A stretch of DNA of 64,000 nucleotides. Source: Alphaproteobacteria bacterium (GTDB lineage Bacteria; Pseudomonadota; Alphaproteobacteria; Caulobacterales; Maricaulaceae). Shown one piece after another: positions 59,955 through 64,000 of the stretch. Location: NCBI GenBank assembly GCA_016124675.1, contig WGNG01000007.1, positions 61,340 to 125,339 of the forward strand, in the 5' to 3' direction. The notes beneath the pieces were generated by a model, which was given only the letters and a program-made list of their open reading frames with translations, made no database searches and had not been told where the DNA came from. How positions within the stretch are numbered: the stretch's first letter is position 1; every line of letters starts with the position of its first letter. The position numbers and the translations under genes were made by a program.

Positions 59955-61073
59955 TCAGACGCCCTGCGCGATGCGCATAGCCAGCTCGGAATGGCCGCGC
60001 AGCATGCGGTCCTGGTCAGCCAGATCGATGTCGGTGGACCAATTCCCGCGCCCGTGCGAGCCGCCCAGCACGATCGCCCCGCGCCGCGGGAACATGTAAA
60101 GCGAGCCGCCCTCGAAACTGGTGGTGTAGGCGTAGTCAATGCCAGGCTGGGGCAGCAGGATCGTGAGTTGGCCGCGTACCGGCTCCAGTGCCTCGTCGCC
60201 AAACAGCGCACGCGCGCCCAGCCCCGTGCAGTTGACGATCACCCGTTCGCGCAGGCGCGAGAGATCACGGGCAGTTTCAAACCGCGCCATGCGGATGCGG
60301 CCGCCTGCCCCTTCAAATTCGGCCATCAGCGCACGCAGATAAATGTCCGGATCGATCATCAGCTGGTGGAATTGATCGACCCCCTCATAGCCCCACCAGG
60401 CGTCCGGGCCGGTGCGCCGCCGGAAACCGGGATAGAGCCAGGGCATGTCCGGCGCGCCCATCGGGTCCGCTGGCGGGCGGGTAAAGAGATCAAAGGCCTG
60501 CACCCAATACACGCCATAGCGCGGATCATTTGCGAGATGCTGGAACGCGCGATGTGACCGCAGCGCCGCGACGCCCATGCGCGCCATGAAGGGCTCGTCC
60601 ACGTCCGTGCGGCGGTACAGACCGGCGATGCCCCAATAGGCGCCGGCGATGTTCGAGGTGGTGTAGGGCGGCAGCGCCTCGGCATAGATGGTCACCTCAT
60701 GGCCGCGGCGGACCAGTTCGAGCCCGGTGGTCAGCCCGATCACGCCGCACCCGATCACCGCGCAGCTGCGCTCTGAGGTCGCCGTCTCCAGCGCCTGCAC
60801 GGCCTCGGCCGCCGTGCCCCAGCTCATCGTCACGCCCGCCCCGCCATGCCCATAATGATGCACCAGGGTCTGGCGGCGGCTGAACCGTTCGGCGCGAACT
60901 ACATAACCAGCCGCCCGGAACGGCCGTAGCCCGGCGACCGTGCGGATGATGCGCGTGGGATCAGTGTTGAGCCGCTCGAGCTGAGGCGGCCCGGACCGCG
61001 CCAGTGCAACCGGAGGCAAGGCGAGCGCCGCGCCGCCAGCTGCGGCCAGGCTCAGAAAGGCGCGCCGGTGCAT
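59955..61073 (-). CDS. Tat-exported D-amino-acid-oxidase-like flavoprotein, circularly permuted
   Basis: A 372-residue FAD-dependent oxidoreductase. A twin-arginine signal (HRRAFLSLAAAGGAALALPP, 2-21) suggests export. Residues 48-90 hold GLRPFRAAGYVVRAE and VHHYGHGGAGVTMSWGTA, blocks that lie at the C-terminus of normal D-amino-acid oxidases. The FAD-binding AVIGCGVIGLTTGLELVRRG follows at 105-124, then NCTGLGARALFGDEALEPVRGQ (281-302), and the protein ends after VLGGSHGRGNWSTD. The order is therefore rotated, with the C-terminal block moved to the front. The substrate may be a D-amino or imino acid. Confidence 0.85.
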   Translation of the reverse strand: MHRRAFLSLAAAGGAALALPPVALARSGPPQLERLNTDPTRIIRTVAGLRPFRAAGYVVRAERFSRRQTLVHHYGHGGAGVTMSWGTAAEAVQALETATSERSCAVIGCGVIGLTTGLELVRRGHEVTIYAEALPPYTTSNIAGAYWGIAGLYRRTDVDEPFMARMGVAALRSHRAFQHLANDPRYGVYWVQAFDLFTRPPADPMGAPDMPWLYPGFRRRTGPDAWWGYEGVDQFHQLMIDPDIYLRALMAEFEGAGGRIRMARFETARDLSRLRERVIVNCTGLGARALFGDEALEPVRGQLTILLPQPGIDYAYTTSFEGGSLYMFPRRGAIVLGGSHGRGNWSTDIDLADQDRMLRGHSELAMRIAQGV

Positions 61074-61213
61074 GGCGTCGGCTCCATGTAATCGCATGAG
61101 GCGTAACACCGCCCGAGGCAGGGTCCCGGGTCAAGCGCGCGGCGCCGCTCAGCGGCCCTGCATGAGGCGCGCAGGCTTGCCGCCCGGTTCGAATCCCCGG
61201 CCTGTGCGCCCTC

Positions 61214-62101
61214 ATGGATTCAATTTTCGCCCAGATATTTCTGCCGCTCGCCCTGGCCTTCATCATGCTGGCGCTGGGCGTGGGGCTGACGCCGGCCGAT
61301 TTCCGGCGCATCTTCGCCCAGCCCAAGGCCTTCCTCACCGGCGCGGTGCTGCAATTCATCACCCTGCCCCTGCTTGCGATTGTGATCGTGGCGCTGATCC
61401 CGGCGCCGCCGGCGCTGAAAGTGGGCATTGTGCTGCTGGCCGCATGTCCGGGCGGGACGACGTCGAACCTGCTCACCCATATGGCGCGCGGCGATGTGGC
61501 GCTGTCGATCTCGCTGACGGCGCTGGCCAGCCTGTTGTCCGTGGTGACTGTGCCGCTGGTCCTCATCATCGCGCTGGCGCTGTTCATGGGACCGGACGCG
61601 CCCGATGTCGGGCTGGTGACTACAGGGCTCGCCATCTTCGCCCTTACCGTCATCCCGGTGGCGATTGGCATGGGGATTCGCCAGATCGCACCCGAGGTCG
61701 CGGCGACAATAGAAAAGCGCTCGCGCCTTCTCTCGGCGGTGGTGTTCATCGCCGTGGTGGCCGCCACGATCATGGCCGAAGGCATCGCCGTGACGGTCCA
61801 GCGTTTCGCCGAAGCCGGCCTGGTCTCGCTGGCGCTCAATCTGGCCGCCATGGGTTTGGCCTTCGCGGTGACCAGCGTGCTGGCCCTGCGCATGCGCCAG
61901 CGCATCGCCCTGACGCTGGAGTGCGGATTGCAGAACGCGACGCTCGCCATTGTGGTTTCGGTGTCGCTGCTGGGCGATCTCGCCTACGCCGTGCCGGCCG
62001 CCGTCTACGGGCTTTTGATGTTCGCCACCGCAGGCGTTTTCATCCTGTGGGCGCGGCGCTGGTCCCATGCGGCCCGGCGCGCCCGGCGCAGGGGTGGCTG
62101 A
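61214..62101 (+). CDS. Bile acid:sodium symporter (BASS) family transporter
   Basis: A 295-residue protein with about nine to ten membrane helices. The early LALGVGLTPADFRRIFAQPKA and the CPGGTTSNLLTHMARGDVALSISLTALASLL block, which lies at the substrate-binding crossover, fit the BASS/SBF family. Substrate specificity cannot be read from sequence; relatives move bile acids, organic anions or pantothenate precursors. It is divergent from the permuted oxidase gene. Confidence 0.9.
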   Translation: MDSIFAQIFLPLALAFIMLALGVGLTPADFRRIFAQPKAFLTGAVLQFITLPLLAIVIVALIPAPPALKVGIVLLAACPGGTTSNLLTHMARGDVALSISLTALASLLSVVTVPLVLIIALALFMGPDAPDVGLVTTGLAIFALTVIPVAIGMGIRQIAPEVAATIEKRSRLLSAVVFIAVVAATIMAEGIAVTVQRFAEAGLVSLALNLAAMGLAFAVTSVLALRMRQRIALTLECGLQNATLAIVVSVSLLGDLAYAVPAAVYGLLMFATAGVFILWARRWSHAARRARRRGG

Positions 62102-62104
62102 GCC

Positions 62105-62782
62105 TCAGCCGGTCAGCAGCCTGGCCAGCGCAGGCACGTCCTGCGCCCAGGCCGGGGCTTTGGCGCGCACCGCCGCGCGCTCGGTGACGCCGCCAAAGCC
62201 GATGAAGGCGTCAGCCGCGCCGGCGGCATAGGCCTCGTGATCGGTCATGCCGTCGCCGACCATGATCGCGTGCACGGCGCCCGACCGGGCTTTCAGCGCC
62301 CGCACCACCACCGCCTTGCCGCCCGAGCGCGACAGGGGATTGTCCCGGTCAAAACCGCTCACACCCGCCTGCAGCCCGGCGCCGTCATAGATGAAGCTGT
62401 TGGCGTGGATGTCGCCCGGCACAAAGCCCAGATCGGTGAGCGCCGGCGCAATCAGGTCCACAAACCCGCCCGACACCGCCATCACGCGCGCGTCCTCGCG
62501 CAGACGCGCCAGCAGGCCGGCCATGCCCGGCGTGAGTTTCGTGCGCAGCGCCTCACGCGCCTCTTCCACCGCCCCCCGGGTCAGGCCGGCGATGGCGATG
62601 CGCTGCTCCAGCGAGGCGCGAAAATTCAGCGCCCCGGCCATGCCCTGATCGGTGATCGCCGACAGGCGCGCAGCGCGCCCGGCCCCGTCCGGCGCGCCGG
62701 CCAGCGCGCGCTCCACGGCAAAGTCGAGGCTCTCCACGGCCAGAAGGGTGGAATCGACGTCAAAGACAATAAGCCGGGTCAC
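62105..62782 (-). CDS. HAD-IB phosphatase (phosphoserine phosphatase-like)
   Basis: A 225-residue HAD-family phosphatase. The nucleophile motif is FDVDSTLL (about 7-14), motif II is [10 protein letters not shown], and motif III/IV is [23 protein letters not shown]. This arrangement resembles SerB (phosphoserine phosphatase). A GTG start at 62782 follows the msrA stop by eight bases; the SerB-like core begins directly at [12 protein letters not shown]. Substrate specificity is inferred. Confidence 0.85.
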   Translation of the reverse strand: MTRLIVFDVDSTLLAVESLDFAVERALAGAPDGAGRAARLSAITDQGMAGALNFRASLEQRIAIAGLTRGAVEEAREALRTKLTPGMAGLLARLREDARVMAVSGGFVDLIAPALTDLGFVPGDIHANSFIYDGAGLQAGVSGFDRDNPLSRSGGKAVVVRALKARSGAVHAIMVGDGMTDHEAYAAGAADAFIGFGGVTERAAVRAKAPAWAQDVPALARLLTG

Positions 62783-62790
62783 GCGACCGG

Positions 62791-63459
62791 TCAGCCCGCC
62801 GCGCGGACCCCCGTCCCGATGGGACAGGTCACGCCGGTGCCGCCAATGCCGCAATACCCGTCCGGGTTCTTGGCGAGATATTGCTGGTGATAGCCTTCGG
62901 CATAATAGAACGGCCCGGCCTCGCGGATCTCGGTGGTGATGGCGCCGCGGCCCGCCGCGCGCAGCGCCTCGCCATAAACCGCCGCGCTCGCCTCCACCGC
63001 CTCGCGCTGGGCCTCGTCCGTCCAATAGATCGCCGAACGGTACTGGGTGCCGACATCATTGCCCTGACGCATGCCCTGGGTGGGGTCATGACCTTCCCAG
63101 AAGGTTTTCAGAATCTGTTCAAGGCTGATCCGGGCCGGATCGAACACGACGCGCACCACTTCGGTATGTCCGGTGCGGCCCGAGCATACTTCCTCATAGG
63201 TGGGATTGGGCGTGATCCCGCCAGCGTAACCTGCCGCAGTGCTGATGACGCCGGGAAGCCGCCAGAACACCCGCTCAACACCCCAGAAGCACCCCATCGC
63301 CAGGATGATTTCCTGCGCGCCCGGCGGCACATCCGCCTTCAGGGCGCCGCCCAGCGTGACATGCGTCTGGGCGGTGGGAATGGACTGGAACCGGCCCGGC
63401 AAAGCCTGATCGGCAGGCACCAGGGCGGTCTTGAACTCACTGTCGCTGCGCAAACGCAT
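62791..63459 (-). CDS. msrA: Peptide methionine sulfoxide reductase MsrA
   Basis: A 222-residue reductase of methionine-S-sulfoxide in proteins. The active-site motif is [10 protein letters not shown], followed by [32 protein letters not shown] and the C-terminal [24 protein letters not shown] with possible resolving cysteines. An N-terminal extension of about 50 residues, with [15 protein letters not shown], precedes the catalytic core. ATG 63459 follows GGGAGA. It is co-oriented with the SerB-like gene. Confidence 0.95.
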   Translation of the reverse strand: MRLRSDSEFKTALVPADQALPGRFQSIPTAQTHVTLGGALKADVPPGAQEIILAMGCFWGVERVFWRLPGVISTAAGYAGGITPNPTYEEVCSGRTGHTEVVRVVFDPARISLEQILKTFWEGHDPTQGMRQGNDVGTQYRSAIYWTDEAQREAVEASAAVYGEALRAAGRGAITTEIREAGPFYYAEGYHQQYLAKNPDGYCGIGGTGVTCPIGTGVRAAG

Positions 63460-63646
63460 GGACGGGTCTCCCAAGGCTGGCGGGGCGCACGATTGCGCCG
63501 TTTGACCCAAGATAGGCGCGCGCCGCCTCCGCGTCACGGGCGCCGGGCTGTGCAAGGGCGCAGGAACCGGACTGCAGCCTTCCCGTAAGCCCATGGCGCA
63601 CGCGCTTGACCGGCCCGCCAGATCGGCTAGGTTCCGCGCCCTTGTT

Positions 63647-63736
63647 GGTGAGGTGGCCGAGTGGTCGAAGGCGCACGCCTGGAACGCGTGTATACGGGAA
63701 ACCGTATCGTGGGTTCGAATCCCACCCTCACCGCCA
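63647..63736 (+). tRNA. tRNA-Ser (anticodon GGA)
   Basis: A 90-base tRNA with acceptor GGTGAGG pairing with CCTCACC, the D-arm GTGGCCGAGTGG, anticodon loop CTGGAAC (GGA) in the stem CACGC/GCGTG, a long variable arm, and the T-arm GGGTTCGAATCCC. A genome-encoded CCA end is present at 63734-63736. The long variable arm identifies the serine family. Confidence 0.97.
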
Positions 63737-63876
63737 TCAACTGGTAGACCATAAATCTTCCAAAAGTCTACGATTTGGGGCTTCCAGGCGGATAGCGGGA
63801 TGGTCCAAAAACATGTTCCAACGCCTGATCACCGAGGCCCGGTCAGGAGTGACCCAGCGCCCTGATTTCCGGCCAT

Positions 63877-64000
63877 TGAATGGTAGAGTCCATCGAGGAG
63901 AGGATGGACCATGCGAAAGAGCCGTTATTCGGAAGAGCAGATTATCGGCATGCTGCGCGAGCACGATGCCGGTGTGAGCACGAAGGAGGTCTGCCGCAAG
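63877..64000 (+). mobile_element. IS3-family insertion element, left end (truncated by window)
   Basis: An insertion-sequence transposase gene begins at 63911 and continues past the window. The left end is placed tentatively at TGAATGGTAGAGTCC (63877 on), because IS3 elements usually begin TG; the right end and the direct repeat are not visible. The element lies about 140 bases after tRNA-Ser. Confidence 0.62.
63911..64000 (+). CDS. IS3-family transposase OrfA, N-terminal fragment
   Basis: The visible 30 residues begin MRKSRYSEEQIIGMLREHDA and continue with a helix-turn-helix (STKEVCRK). This opening is that of IS3-family OrfA proteins of the IS407/IS51 type. A GGAGAGGATGGACC stretch before the ATG supplies the ribosome-binding site. 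The gene is cut by the end of the window, so integrity of the element is unknown. The 140-base gap from tRNA-Ser to the element contains one short hairpin (63744-63749 with 63766-63771) and no gene. Confidence 0.82.
   Translation, partial: MRKSRYSEEQIIGMLREHDAGVSTKEVCRK

Noticed and set aside
1..64000. CRISPR arrays, rRNA genes, prophage or defence islands
   Set aside because: No regularly spaced repeats, rRNA segments, integrase, or recognised defence genes other than the broken hicAB locus were seen.

Overview
This is a GC-rich, densely coded chromosomal segment from an alphaproteobacterium. It most resembles the stalked and marine group around Caulobacterales/Maricaulales (Hyphomonadaceae or Maricaulaceae-like). 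The evidence is the fliF-fliG-fliH(flbE)-fliN-flbD-flhA order typical of Caulobacter relatives, the phaB/phaR pair, two TonB-dependent receptors, and the cysS - IscU-like - yidD order. The genus call is inference. Almost all genes have strong G/C third positions, which also creates many long but meaningless antisense reading frames.

Layout. 1-8.2 kb: a rightward flagellar operon (end of fliF, then fliG, fliH, fliN, flbD, flhA, flhF, flhG and a small membrane protein). 8.2-20.1 kb: cell-envelope and housekeeping genes, namely gamma-glutamyltransferase with a LysR regulator, a TonB receptor, an S49 peptidase, a TrmN6-like methylase, a DUF2007 protein, a polyprenyl diphosphate synthase, a 5'-nucleotidase lipoprotein and an OmpA-type protein. 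20.5-28.3 kb: TauE/SafE and MFS transporters, then a leftward block (VOC lipoprotein, CpeT-like, polysaccharide deacetylase, SDR, HapK-like) facing a SAM methyltransferase across a palindrome. 28.3-29 kb: a hicB antitoxin whose hicA partner is broken by two adjacent stop codons, behind an intact promoter/operator. 29-34 kb: conserved unknowns, a DUF985 cupin, and phaB/phaR with TGC/GCA palindromes. 34-41 kb: glycosyltransferases, HMG-CoA lyase, yidD, an IscU-like scaffold and cysS. 41-46 kb: folE, a PstS-like lipoprotein, and a two-gene polyamine operon (fold-III decarboxylase plus deoxyhypusine-synthase-like protein). 46-53 kb: an L,D-transpeptidase, an iron-uptake-like divergent pair (DUF6607 and a TonB receptor) with repeated Fur-like sites, an LpxR-like lipid A deacylase of unusual codon use, and nrdB behind NrdR-box-like sites. 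53-60 kb: nth, leuS and an ileS of the HYGH/KLSKR (IleS2) type. 60-64 kb: a Tat-exported D-amino-acid-oxidase-like protein whose sequence blocks are circularly permuted, a BASS transporter, a SerB-like phosphatase, msrA, tRNA-Ser(GGA) and the start of an IS3-family element that runs off the window.

The most interesting items are the permuted oxidase (about 60-61 kb), the decayed hicA with its intact nested-palindrome promoter (28.7-29.0 kb), the polyamine operon (43.5-45.9 kb), the IleS2-type synthetase, the IscU-like protein missing a cysteine ligand, and a translationally coupled pair of very small ORFs at 33.1-33.5 kb. No CRISPR array, rRNA, or obvious phage or defence island is visible.
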